NCBI GenBank assembly: GCA_948579355.1
Contig: CAPAOV010000018.1
Location: 1-60,423 of the forward strand
Reading direction: 5' to 3'
From: an uncultured Eubacterium sp.
Lineage (GTDB): Bacteria; Bacillota; Clostridia; Lachnospirales; Lachnospiraceae
DNA length: 60,423 bases
Positions 52,143-59,766 of this stretch are shown piece by piece. The notes under the pieces are model-generated. The model was not told where the DNA came from. It ran no database searches and was given only the letters and a program-made list of their open reading frames with translations. Position 1 is the first letter of the stretch; the number at the start of each line of letters is the position of its first letter. A program made the position numbers and the translations under genes.

Positions 52143-53987
52143 TCATTTTGTGGCGTATTGTCCTAAAAACGGAAGTATTCTCTTCATAATACGGGAAGAA
52201 AATTCGGTGGCGTAAGTGCTATGTGCCTGATCTTGTACATGAGGTTCATCAAGAATTACATAAAATGCCACATCCGGATTTTCTGCCGGTACACAGCCGA
52301 TAAAAGAAACAAGATAATTCTTTTTGCTGGCTGTTCCATCCTCTTTTCGCTTTTCTGCGGTACCCGTCTTTCCTCCAATCGAATAGCCTTTCACCTTTGC
52401 CGGCGACGCCGTTCCGTCTTCTACCGTCGATTTTAAAAAGCTGCGGATTTTTGCGCTCGTATCTTCACTCGTTGTCTTTTTGACAACAACCGGGTCGACT
52501 GTCTCAATGACTTCACCATTGCTGTTTTGGATTTCTTTGACTACGTGCGGCTGAAAATAGTCGCCACCGTTGATTAGCGAGGAAAAGCCGCTCAACATCT
52601 GTACCATTGTTACCGTCTGCGTCTGTCCGAAACTGCTGGTCGCCAATTCCACCGTATTCAGCGTATCTTTACCATGTATCATGCCGGAATTTTCCCCCGG
52701 CAAATCAATTCCGGTTTTCTGCCCGAAACCATACAATTTGTTATAGGCATGAAAGGACTCTCTCCCCAGTTTCGTTCCGATTATCATCAGCGCGCCGTTA
52801 CACGATTCCATCAGCGAATGACGTAAATCCAAGACGCCGTGTCCGGAACGGTTGTTACAGTGGATTTCCCTGTCAGCCACTTTTGTCACACCGCGGCAGG
52901 TAAACGAAGACTTTTCCGAGACCAGATTTTCATCTAATGCGGCCGCAATCGTAAACGGCTTGAATGTCGAGCCGGGTTCATAAGCCTCCCCGACGCAGTA
53001 ATTCGACCACATCGACAACAGTCTTTCGTTCTTCTCTTCTTTCGACATCGCTGCAATCTGCTGCTGCGTGTACATAACGGATAAATCCTGCGGCTCATTG
53101 GCATCAAATGTGGAATCCGACGCCATGGCAAGGATTTCCCCATTTTTCGGATTCATAAGCATAACGGCAATTTTTTTTGCCCCTACACTTTCCTTTTGAA
53201 AACGCGAAATCTCTTCTTCCACAATTTTCTGCACGTTAGCGTCAATCGTCAGTACAACGGAATTACCGTCTTTCGCCTCTTTGATTGTGCGCTGCAAGTT
53301 CATGTTGGAGTCAAAATATCCGTATTCCCGCCCCGTAGTGCCGTTGAGGACAGAATTATATTGTTCCTCCACCCCATATGTTCCCATATTTTCAGAAGAG
53401 GTAAAGCCTATAATGCTTGCGCCTACCGTTTTCTGCGGGTAATTCCGCTTATAAGTCTCTTCAAACCAGATACCGATAATGTCTTTATCCTTTTTTGTTT
53501 CCTCTTTAAAGATTTCTACTTTCGAGGCAGGTAGTTCTTTCAGCTCATCTATGTGCTCGTACATCGACTTCGGCTTTTTCGCAATCCTCTCCTGAATCTT
53601 TTCTTCACCTACGCCGAAAAAGGAAGCAATTTTTTTCACTGTCACCGCCCGCTTCTTCTCATTTGTCAGCAATGTCCGCGGCTCCAATACAAGATTGTAT
53701 TTGCGCACACTTACGGCCAGCGTCGTATTATTCCTGTCTTTGATATCGCCGCGCTGATAATTTAGCACAGAGTTTGTATATATTTGCTGCGCCAGCGCTT
53801 CCTTTTTGTAACGGGAGCCATCCTGCTGGTTAATACGGTATATTTTGTAAAATAGGAGTCCAAAAACAAAAAGGCAGAAGCAAAAGGAAACAAATACGGT
53901 TATTTTCATCTCCCGACGAAACCGCTTTGGTTTACTCTTTCTTCTGCGTCTTTTTCTCGTATATCTTCTGTTATCGTATGCACTCAT
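52143..53987 (-). CDS. Class B penicillin-binding protein (transpeptidase), first of two
   Basis: 614 residues. Very basic N-terminus (TRKRRRRKSKPKRFRREMK), membrane helix about 29-48, pedestal domain with RGDIKDRNNTTLAVSVRKYN and VGASIIGFTSSENMGTYGVE, and a transpeptidase domain with Ser340-Lys343 (EPGSTFKPFT), SCN at 395-397 and KTG at 540-542. No PASTA domain, although Bacillus SpoVD and PBP2B both carry them. Nineteen bp after ftsL. Shares the overall plan of the next gene, so the two look like a tandem duplication. Confidence 0.92.
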   Translation of the reverse strand: MSAYDNRRYTRKRRRRKSKPKRFRREMKITVFVSFCFCLFVFGLLFYKIYRINQQDGSRYKKEALAQQIYTNSVLNYQRGDIKDRNNTTLAVSVRKYNLVLEPRTLLTNEKKRAVTVKKIASFFGVGEEKIQERIAKKPKSMYEHIDELKELPASKVEIFKEETKKDKDIIGIWFEETYKRNYPQKTVGASIIGFTSSENMGTYGVEEQYNSVLNGTTGREYGYFDSNMNLQRTIKEAKDGNSVVLTIDANVQKIVEEEISRFQKESVGAKKIAVMLMNPKNGEILAMASDSTFDANEPQDLSVMYTQQQIAAMSKEEKNERLLSMWSNYCVGEAYEPGSTFKPFTIAAALDENLVSEKSSFTCRGVTKVADREIHCNNRSGHGVLDLRHSLMESCNGALMIIGTKLGRESFHAYNKLYGFGQKTGIDLPGENSGMIHGKDTLNTVELATSSFGQTQTVTMVQMLSGFSSLINGGDYFQPHVVKEIQNSNGEVIETVDPVVVKKTTSEDTSAKIRSFLKSTVEDGTASPAKVKGYSIGGKTGTAEKRKEDGTASKKNYLVSFIGCVPAENPDVAFYVILDEPHVQDQAHSTYATEFSSRIMKRILPFLGQYATK

Positions 53988-54006
53988 TCATGATTCACCT
54001 ACTTAT

Positions 54007-54462
54007 CTATTCTGACGAAAGTTTTCCATGAGTGCGCACCTGCGTGCTTTTTCTGCTCTCATAGCTGTATATCTGTTTTTCATCAGGAGCTTTCATTCCC
54101 AGTTCTTTGGTAGCCTTTTCATAAACAGCAGATAAGTCCAGCGAATTATCCATCTCCTGCACCGCCGTAGCATTCTGCTTTTCCATTTCTACTACCTCGC
54201 TTTTTAATTTTACCACACTTTTCTCTAAATAGGTAGCCTGAAATTTTGCCCTCAGATAAATGATGCCCGCCATCATAACAGCAGTAAACGTAATCACAAC
54301 AAGGAAAACAGCAACTTTATCTGTTTTTGCCTTTCTTCTTTTTCTCGGGTTCGGCCTTTGCTGTATGCGTCTGCTCTTTTCTATCTCTTCCCTGCGAAGC
54401 GGCTCTGACCGTAATGGCCGTGCGGTATTTCCATATACATATGCCGCTGTTCCTCTTTCCAT
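54007..54462 (-). CDS. ftsL: Cell division protein FtsL
   Basis: 151 residues from the ATG at 54462, six bases after GGAGG; an in-frame ATG at 54480 overlaps the end of rsmH and has no signal. A long basic cytoplasmic N-terminus (RRKRRKAKTD-like stretch RKRRKAKTDKVAVFLVVITF) leads into one membrane helix (about 52-72), then a heptad-pattern coiled coil (KSVVKLKSEVVEMEKQNATA). That layout and its place between rsmH and a class B PBP identify FtsL. Confidence 0.85.
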   Translation of the reverse strand: MERGTAAYVYGNTARPLRSEPLRREEIEKSRRIQQRPNPRKRRKAKTDKVAVFLVVITFTAVMMAGIIYLRAKFQATYLEKSVVKLKSEVVEMEKQNATAVQEMDNSLDLSAVYEKATKELGMKAPDEKQIYSYESRKSTQVRTHGKLSSE

Positions 54463-54472
54463 GTAGTGCCTC

Positions 54473-55414
54473 CTAACCATCTCTTTTTTCGAACACCCTC
54501 AGTTTCGCGCTCTTCGCTCTGGTGTTCTTCTCTGTTTCCTCTGCGGAAGGTATCCTTGGCTTTCTCGTGATGACTTTGCCTTTGGATTTTCTTCCGCAGA
54601 CACAGATTGGAAAATCCGGCGGACAGACGCAGGGATTTTCATAGCGGCGGAAACTTGTCTTTACCAGACGGTCTTCCAACGAATGAAAGGTAATTATCGC
54701 TAACCGCCCGCCATCGTTTAATAAGTCCACCATGTTTTCCAATGCCTCTCTCAGCACATCCAGTTCCCGATTGCATTCCATGCGTATTGCCTGAAATGTC
54801 CTCTTGGCCGGATGTCCTTTGCCGTTTTTTGCCTTAGCCGGCATGCTTGTCCGAATAATATCCACCAGCTCAAATGTTGTCTCAATTACTTTCTTCTCCC
54901 TCTGCCGGCAAATATTTCGTGCAATACTTCCGGCATACCGCTCTTCTCCGTATTCTCTGATAACACGGAATAATTCTTCCTGTGAATAGCCATTGACAAT
55001 TTCCTTTGCGCTCATTGTCTGCTCTCTGTCCATCCGCATATCTAATGGTGCGTCTTCCCGATAAGAAAATCCGCGCTCCGCATTATCTAACTGATAAGAG
55101 GATACTCCCAAATCAAGGATAATCCCATCCACTTTTTCAATTCCCTGTTCTTTTAATACTTCACCCGTCCGTTCATAATTGCTTTTCACTAACGTAATCC
55201 GGTCTTTAAACTCTCCTAACCGCTTTTTGGCAGCCTCTAATGCTTCTGCGTCCTGGTCGATTCCAATGAGTCTTCCATCCGAGTCCAAACGTTTACATAT
55301 CTCATAGGAATGGCCGCCGCCTCCTAACGTTCCATCTACATAAATTCCCGACGGCTTTACCTGCAATTCATCTACCGCCTCATGTAGAAGAACCGAAACA
55401 TGATTAAATTCCAT
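54473..55414 (-). CDS. rsmH: 16S rRNA (cytosine(1402)-N(4))-methyltransferase
   Basis: 313 residues from the ATG at 55414, six bases after GAGG (an upstream in-frame ATG at 55426 is less favoured). SAM-dependent methylation of C1402 in 16S rRNA. Motifs: NHVSVLLHEAVDELQVKPSG, VDGTLGGGGHSYEICKRL (SAM loop), DGIILDLGVSSYQLDNAERG, RAKTRTFQAIR-like KRTFQAIRMECNRELDVL, and FHSLEDRLVKTSFR. Second gene of the dcw cluster. Confidence 0.96.
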   Translation of the reverse strand: MEFNHVSVLLHEAVDELQVKPSGIYVDGTLGGGGHSYEICKRLDSDGRLIGIDQDAEALEAAKKRLGEFKDRITLVKSNYERTGEVLKEQGIEKVDGIILDLGVSSYQLDNAERGFSYREDAPLDMRMDREQTMSAKEIVNGYSQEELFRVIREYGEERYAGSIARNICRQREKKVIETTFELVDIIRTSMPAKAKNGKGHPAKRTFQAIRMECNRELDVLREALENMVDLLNDGGRLAIITFHSLEDRLVKTSFRRYENPCVCPPDFPICVCGRKSKGKVITRKPRIPSAEETEKNTRAKSAKLRVFEKRDG

Positions 55415-55469
55415 GCTTTCCCTCATTTCCGCTGCCGCTGCTGCAAGACTTTATCTGTCCTCACAATCA

Positions 55470-55898
55470 TTAAAAACTAAGACCAAATTCGGACATATGT
55501 TCCGCAATATCTTCTATTTTGTCATAGTCGTCGTTCTCTTCCCAGCGCTCCCTGCTCCAAATCTCAATCTTGGAAAGTACTCCTACAAATACCGTATCTT
55601 TCTTTAATCCCGCGTACTCGCGGAGCTTTGTCGGTATGAGAGTACGTCCCTGCTTGTCCACCTCACAAGGGGCGGCACTAGCCAGAAAGTGTCTCTGTAA
55701 TTTCCGTGCTTCCTTTGTGCCGGGAAGTTCCTTTAACTTCTCGATGAAGCCCTCCCACTCTTCCATGGGATATGCAAACAGACAGCCGTCAAGTCCGAGT
55801 GTGAGGACAAAAGACTCTCCCAAATCATCCCGCAGCTTCGCCGGAATGATGACGCGCCCTTTGGCATCCAGACCATGCTCATATGTGCCCATAAACAT
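55470..55898 (-). CDS. mraZ: Transcriptional regulator MraZ
   Basis: 142 residues. Two AbrB-like swapped-hairpin domains: MGTYEHGLDAKGRVIIPAKL and ASAAPCEVDKQGRTLIPTKL, each carrying the DxKGR motif. MraZ binds repeats in its own promoter and represses the dcw operon. GGTGAAG before the ATG at 55898. First gene of the cluster; its operator is clear upstream. Confidence 0.97.
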   Translation of the reverse strand: MFMGTYEHGLDAKGRVIIPAKLRDDLGESFVLTLGLDGCLFAYPMEEWEGFIEKLKELPGTKEARKLQRHFLASAAPCEVDKQGRTLIPTKLREYAGLKKDTVFVGVLSKIEIWSRERWEENDDYDKIEDIAEHMSEFGLSF

Positions 55899-55962
55899 AT
55901 CGCTTCACCAACTTCCCTGCATGGCGTGCAGTTCGTACCACGTGGAAACTGTGCATATTATT

Positions 55963-56024
55963 TTACCACTTTGTGACACTTCCTACCACTTTCCACCACT
56001 TTTAATACAATCATACACCACTTT
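55963..56024 (-). promoter_or_regulatory. MraZ box: four contiguous 10-bp repeats plus one separate copy
   Basis: Minus strand, in order: AAAGTGGTGG (55993-56002), AAAGTGGTAG (55983-55992), GAAGTGTCAC (55973-55982, degenerate), AAAGTGGTAA (55963-55972), exactly 10 bp apart; a fifth copy AAAGTGGTGT (56015-56024) lies 22 bp upstream in the promoter spacer. Direct GTGG-type repeats at 10-bp spacing are the established MraZ target. Confidence 0.88.
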
Positions 56025-56038
56025 ATGGGAATTAGCAA
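56010..56038 (-). promoter_or_regulatory. Sigma-A promoter of mraZ and the dcw cluster
   Basis: Minus strand: TTGCTA (56033-56038), 17-bp spacer, TATGAT (56010-56015). One MraZ repeat lies in the spacer and the others just after the start of transcription. Confidence 0.7.
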
Positions 56039-56049
56039 GGAAAACTTAA

Positions 56050-56084
56050 AATAAGTTTGCGACACGAAATGCCACAAACTTATT
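56050..56084 (-). terminator. Terminator upstream of the dcw promoter
   Basis: 15-bp stem with two mismatches (56050-56064 with 56070-56084) and a 5-nt loop, followed on the minus strand by TTTTAAGTTTT. It would end transcripts from the lgt/secreted-protein side before the mraZ promoter. Confidence 0.65.
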
Positions 56085-56158
56085 TGTATCGACAACTTGA
56101 GATTGTCAAATATTCTGTTTTTCTTTCTGCTTCGCCCGACTTACCGCCGTCCAGCTAC

Positions 56159-56751
56159 TTACCTTTTCACCTTGATTTTCTTCACCTTACTCCATCTGCC
56201 GTAAACTTTCTTTGCGGAATTTGCCTTGTTTCACCGATGAACAGCAGAAATACTTTATCGCTTGTATTATTACCACCTTTTGTTTTATACTCCGGATTAT
56301 CTTCATTTACAACCGTCGTTGTCAAAACTGCAATCTGTTCGCTGCTATCAAAGGCATTTTCATAAAAATCACTATTCAGCCACTGGCGCAGGGGACAGGT
56401 CTCCCATGTGACGCTCGCCCACTTTTCATTATATCGCTGAGAGTCCAAATTCTTGTCCGCCAACAAAAAAGCATCGTCGCCGTCCACCGACAGCACACGC
56501 CATTTGATAAATTGTTTCGTATCATTTTTATCTGCCTTTCCATCTCCGTTAATATCGTACTGCCAGTAATTTCCAAAGTAAATGCAGTCCCATGTCGTTA
56601 CGCCGTCACCAGATACTCTCGGATTACTCAGGCCGTAGTCGGCTGCTTTTGCTTCTTTTGCCGGATTTGCCGGCGAAACCGTGCCGAACAGGCTGAGAAC
56701 CAGCATAAAACTAAGAACGATGGAGGATCGTTTTAGGGTTGTTCTTTTCAT
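56159..56751 (-). pseudogene. Broken DUF6273 secreted protein gene
   Basis: The open frame 56182-56751 (189 codons) has a signal peptide (about 1-36) and the first half of a DUF6273 domain (WDCIYFGNYWQYDINGDGKA, IKWRVLSVDGDDAFLLADKN, VTWETCPLRQWLNSDFYENA, and NEDNPEYKTKGGNNTSDKVF). After KVFLL the expected remainder is missing and the frame ends quickly. In a different frame immediately downstream (56162-56230) stands KKVYGRWSKVKKIKVKR and a stop at 56159, a typical C-terminus of such Lachnospiraceae proteins. The two pieces are best read as one gene with an internal deletion and frameshift. The start overlaps the end of the upstream gene by 41 bp. Confidence 0.65.
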
Positions 56752-57610
56752 AATTGTAGCTTCCTTTCTGTTTCGTTATTCTTCTCCGGTAAATTCCCTC
56801 ATTGACAACCGGCTTTTTCAAACGGTTTCCAGACACCCGAAACGTAACATTCATGCGCACGCCACCACCTTTATAATTAACGTGGACAAGACCATTTTCA
56901 CGATAAAAAATCGACTTAACTTTTCCGTACTTCCGATATTTGCGGAGCATTTTCTTTCCATTTCCATATTTCTTAAAACGGGCGGAAGATATTTTCTTCG
57001 CTTTGTATTCATACACCTTTCCGGCCTTATAGTAAAAATAGTACGGTTTCCATGTGTGTCCTATGTAAAACCCCACCCCTTTATCATACGCAAAGTCGTA
57101 GGTACTATGTATCGAGGTAAACGAATCTCCGGTGTAAGATTCTGTCCAGTCCCCATGAAAAATCTTCTTCACATCATTCCCAACAACTTCATACAAATCT
57201 TCCGGTCCGCTCGTCGTACAATAAGTTTGTGCCCGAAACAGCGTAACACTCTTTAATTTTAAAAAACCGGACGCTCCCATCACATCATTTCGCAATTGCT
57301 TTGAGACGACACGTCCGTCTTCCATATAGGCAAACCAGAGTGTAAAAGGTGTCTCCGCCTCTGCCTGTTCATTTCTCTTTTTCTTTGGGCCCGTCAGCAC
57401 AAATGCCTCCGCTCTTCCATTTTTATCATAGTCGGCATAAAACAATTTGCGCACCCAATTCTTCTTTGTCAACTGCCCGCTAATGCATTTCCGGATTTCC
57501 TCCCGCGGGCCGGCTGCCTCTGCCTGCGCCATCCCACAAAACAAAAGACCAACGCAAATCAGCGCTAATACAAAAGCGCTGTACTTTACAAACTGGAATT
57601 TTGTCAGCAT
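56711..57610 (-). CDS. Secreted protein of unknown function
   Basis: 299 residues; ATG at 57610 after GGGGGGAG. Signal peptide about 1-33 (core SAFVLALICVGLLFCGMAQA). The mature part begins with a helix and a YADYDKNGRAEAFVL strand that resembles a calcium-binding or dockerin-like Asp loop, then beta-rich segments and a very Lys/Tyr/Gly-rich C-terminal third (YKAKKISSARFKKYGNGKKM). No family recognised. Fourteen bp after lgt. The C-terminus may have been changed by rearrangement since it overlaps the broken downstream gene. Confidence 0.65.
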   Translation of the reverse strand: MLTKFQFVKYSAFVLALICVGLLFCGMAQAEAAGPREEIRKCISGQLTKKNWVRKLFYADYDKNGRAEAFVLTGPKKKRNEQAEAETPFTLWFAYMEDGRVVSKQLRNDVMGASGFLKLKSVTLFRAQTYCTTSGPEDLYEVVGNDVKKIFHGDWTESYTGDSFTSIHSTYDFAYDKGVGFYIGHTWKPYYFYYKAGKVYEYKAKKISSARFKKYGNGKKMLRKYRKYGKVKSIFYRENGLVHVNYKGGGVRMNVTFRVSGNRLKKPVVNEGIYRRRITKQKGSYNYEKNNPKTILHRS

Positions 57611-57623
57611 ACGTTTCTCCCCC

Positions 57624-58490
57624 CTATTCCGTACTTTTTTTCCTCCTCACAATCCGATATATCCAGTACCCGATACCGCCCACTGCCAGCACGCCGGACA
57701 AGACTTGCGAAACCGCTATCCCCGTCGCCCCAATCTGCAGTTGGTCGGTGCGAAGTCCCTCAATCCACACTCTGCCAATACCATAACCAATCAGGTAAAT
57801 CAAAAATATTTCTCCGTCAAACTTTTTATGCTTTGTATACAAAAGCATAATCACAAGCACCATTACATTCCAGAGCGATTCATAAAGAAAAGTAGGGTGA
57901 ACCTGAATGTAGTCCACTCCATGTTCCGTCACAAGATTTTCTCTCATCATATTAGTAATATTAGAGGAAGAAACCTCACTCACTTTTAAGCGCATGGCAA
58001 AAAGTGAATCGGTATATTCACCAAAGGCTTCCCGATTCATAAAGTTTCCATAACGCCCGATAATCTGCCCTAAAATCAATCCCACGACAGCCGTATCTGC
58101 AAACAGGGAAAATTTGTACTTCTTTCTCCGGCAATACACAATAGCGGTAACAGCCGCTCCGATAACGCCTCCGTAAATTGCCATACCGCCCCCGCGGATA
58201 TTTAAAATCTGCCATAAATTATTTTTATAATTGTCCCAGCTAAATGCCACATAATATAAACGCGCACCAACAACGGCAAATAAAATCCCCCATATCGCAT
58301 AATCCATATAGAGCTCCGGATTCTGCCCCGTGCGCTTTGCCTGCCAGCGGGCAAGCAGTAAACCTCCCAACATCCCAAGCGCAATAATAATACCATAGTA
58401 GGCAATCGTAAAATTCCCAATGGTAATGCCCTTTGGCAAATTTGCAATTGAAATACCTAAATGCGGAAAAACAATATCTGCACCACTCAT
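57624..58490 (-). CDS. lgt: Prolipoprotein diacylglyceryl transferase
   Basis: 288 residues, about seven membrane helices. Transfers diacylglycerol to the lipobox cysteine of prolipoproteins. Lgt signature IIGRYGNFMNREAFGEYTDS with the conserved Arg and Asn, the early IAYYGIIIALGMLGGLLLAR with a catalytic-His-like position replaced by Tyr as in many Firmicutes, and VHPTFLYESLWNVMVLVIM. GGAGG before the ATG at 58490. Confidence 0.94.
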   Translation of the reverse strand: MSGADIVFPHLGISIANLPKGITIGNFTIAYYGIIIALGMLGGLLLARWQAKRTGQNPELYMDYAIWGILFAVVGARLYYVAFSWDNYKNNLWQILNIRGGGMAIYGGVIGAAVTAIVYCRRKKYKFSLFADTAVVGLILGQIIGRYGNFMNREAFGEYTDSLFAMRLKVSEVSSSNITNMMRENLVTEHGVDYIQVHPTFLYESLWNVMVLVIMLLYTKHKKFDGEIFLIYLIGYGIGRVWIEGLRTDQLQIGATGIAVSQVLSGVLAVGGIGYWIYRIVRRKKSTE

Positions 58491-58533
58491 ACAATCCTCC
58501 TGTTATTTTGCAAAACGATATTTTCCCCTGCCA

Positions 58534-59631
58534 TCAGACATTAAAGCGGAATAATACAACATCGCCATCCTGCACAACATACTCTTTTCCCTCAGAGCGC
58601 ACCAGACCTTTTTCTTTTGCCCCATTCATACCACCATTAGCAACTAAATTCTCATAAGTAACTACTTCGGCGCGAATAAAGCCACGCTCAAAATCTGTAT
58701 GGATTTTTCCGGCTGCCTGCGGCGCCTTTGTTCCTTTTGTAATCGTCCACGCCCTCGACTCGTCAGGCCCCGTTGTCAGATAACTAATCAATCCCAAAAT
58801 ACGGTAACTGGCGCGAATTAATTTTTCCAGTCCTGATTCCTGCAATCCCAAATCATCTAAAAACATCTTCTTCTCATCTTCATCTAACTCCGCAATCTCC
58901 TGCTCAATCTGCGCACAAATGACAAATACTTCCGACTTCTCCTGCTTGGCAAACTCGCGAACTTTAGCAACCTGCTCATTACCCTCTCCATCGTCTGCCA
59001 ATTCCTCCTCTGCCACATTCGCAGCATAAATGACCGGTTTAGCAGTCAGCAGATTGTATTCGGCAAACCAAGCTTCTTCATCTTCGTCTGCCAGTTCAAA
59101 ATTCTTAGCCAGATGCCCCTCTTCCAAAAAGGTTTTCAGCCGCTTCATCATTTCTACTTCTCTGGCCAGCTTTTTATCATTATTGGCCCCGCGGGAAGTC
59201 TTGGCAATTCGCCTGTCCAAAATTTCTATATCAGAAAAAATCAGCTCTAGATTAATCGTTTCAATATCACGCAGTGGGTCAATACTGCCGTCAACATGCA
59301 CAATATTGGTATCCTCAAAACATCGTACAACATGCACAATGGCATCCACTTCCCTGATGTTCGACAAAAACTGGTTTCCCAATCCCTCTCCTTTGGAAGC
59401 GCCTTTTACTAAACCTGCAATATCGACAAATTCAATAACGGCGGGAACAATCTTTTTTGATTCATGCATTTTCCCTAATACGTCTAATCTCTCATCCGGT
59501 ACCGGCACAACTCCTACATTTGGGTCAATCGTACAAAACGGATAGTTTGCGGATTCCGCACCAGCCTTTGTTAAAGAATTAAATAATGTGCTTTTCCCTA
59601 CGTTGGGAAGTCCGACGATTCCTAGTTTCAT
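58534..59631 (-). CDS. ychF: Redox-regulated ATPase/GTPase YchF (OLA1 family)
   Basis: 365 residues from the ATG at 59631, after AGGAGG; the longer frame to 59661 is not supported. Obg-type P-loop ATPase that associates with ribosomes: Walker A VGLPNVGKSTLFNSLTKAGA, YPFCTIDPNVGVVPVPDERL, DIAGLVKGASKGEGLGNQFL, then a coiled-coil domain and the C-terminal TGS domain (AWTITKGTKAPQAAGKIHTD). A small hairpin lies in its leader. It is the first chromosomal gene beside the integrated element at the right edge. Confidence 0.96.
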   Translation of the reverse strand: MKLGIVGLPNVGKSTLFNSLTKAGAESANYPFCTIDPNVGVVPVPDERLDVLGKMHESKKIVPAVIEFVDIAGLVKGASKGEGLGNQFLSNIREVDAIVHVVRCFEDTNIVHVDGSIDPLRDIETINLELIFSDIEILDRRIAKTSRGANNDKKLAREVEMMKRLKTFLEEGHLAKNFELADEDEEAWFAEYNLLTAKPVIYAANVAEEELADDGEGNEQVAKVREFAKQEKSEVFVICAQIEQEIAELDEDEKKMFLDDLGLQESGLEKLIRASYRILGLISYLTTGPDESRAWTITKGTKAPQAAGKIHTDFERGFIRAEVVTYENLVANGGMNGAKEKGLVRSEGKEYVVQDGDVVLFRFNV

Positions 59632-59648
59632 TTTTCTAATCCTCCTTG

Positions 59649-59695
59649 TTTTGCGAAGCAAAATCCAAGCCTCTGGCGGGGAGAGGATTTTCCTC
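59649..59695 (-). other. Two small hairpins in the ychF leader
   Basis: TTTTGC (59649-59654) with GCAAAA (59658-59663), loop GAA; and GAGGA (59683-59687) with TCCTC (59691-59695), loop of three bases. Triloop hairpins of the same kind occur in the glmS leader and in the large palindrome. Function unknown. Confidence 0.45.
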
Positions 59696-59743
59696 CTAAA
59701 ATTCCTTTATTTTATGGCTTTTCTGACATACCCTTACTACTAG

Positions 59744-59766
59744 GTGCACCATTTAGTGCACCATTT
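59744..59766. repeat. Two 11-bp direct repeats at the integrase end (possible attachment or arm sites)
   Basis: GTGCACCATTT at 59744-59754 and again at 59756-59766, 12 bp apart, immediately after the integrase stop codon. Each contains the palindrome GTGCAC. Tyrosine recombinases often bind short repeats next to their own gene. Confidence 0.45.

Noticed and set aside
57447..57989. 180-codon open frame on the plus strand over lgt and the secreted-protein gene
   Set aside because: Spans two genes and their junction on the opposite strand, with no start signal.
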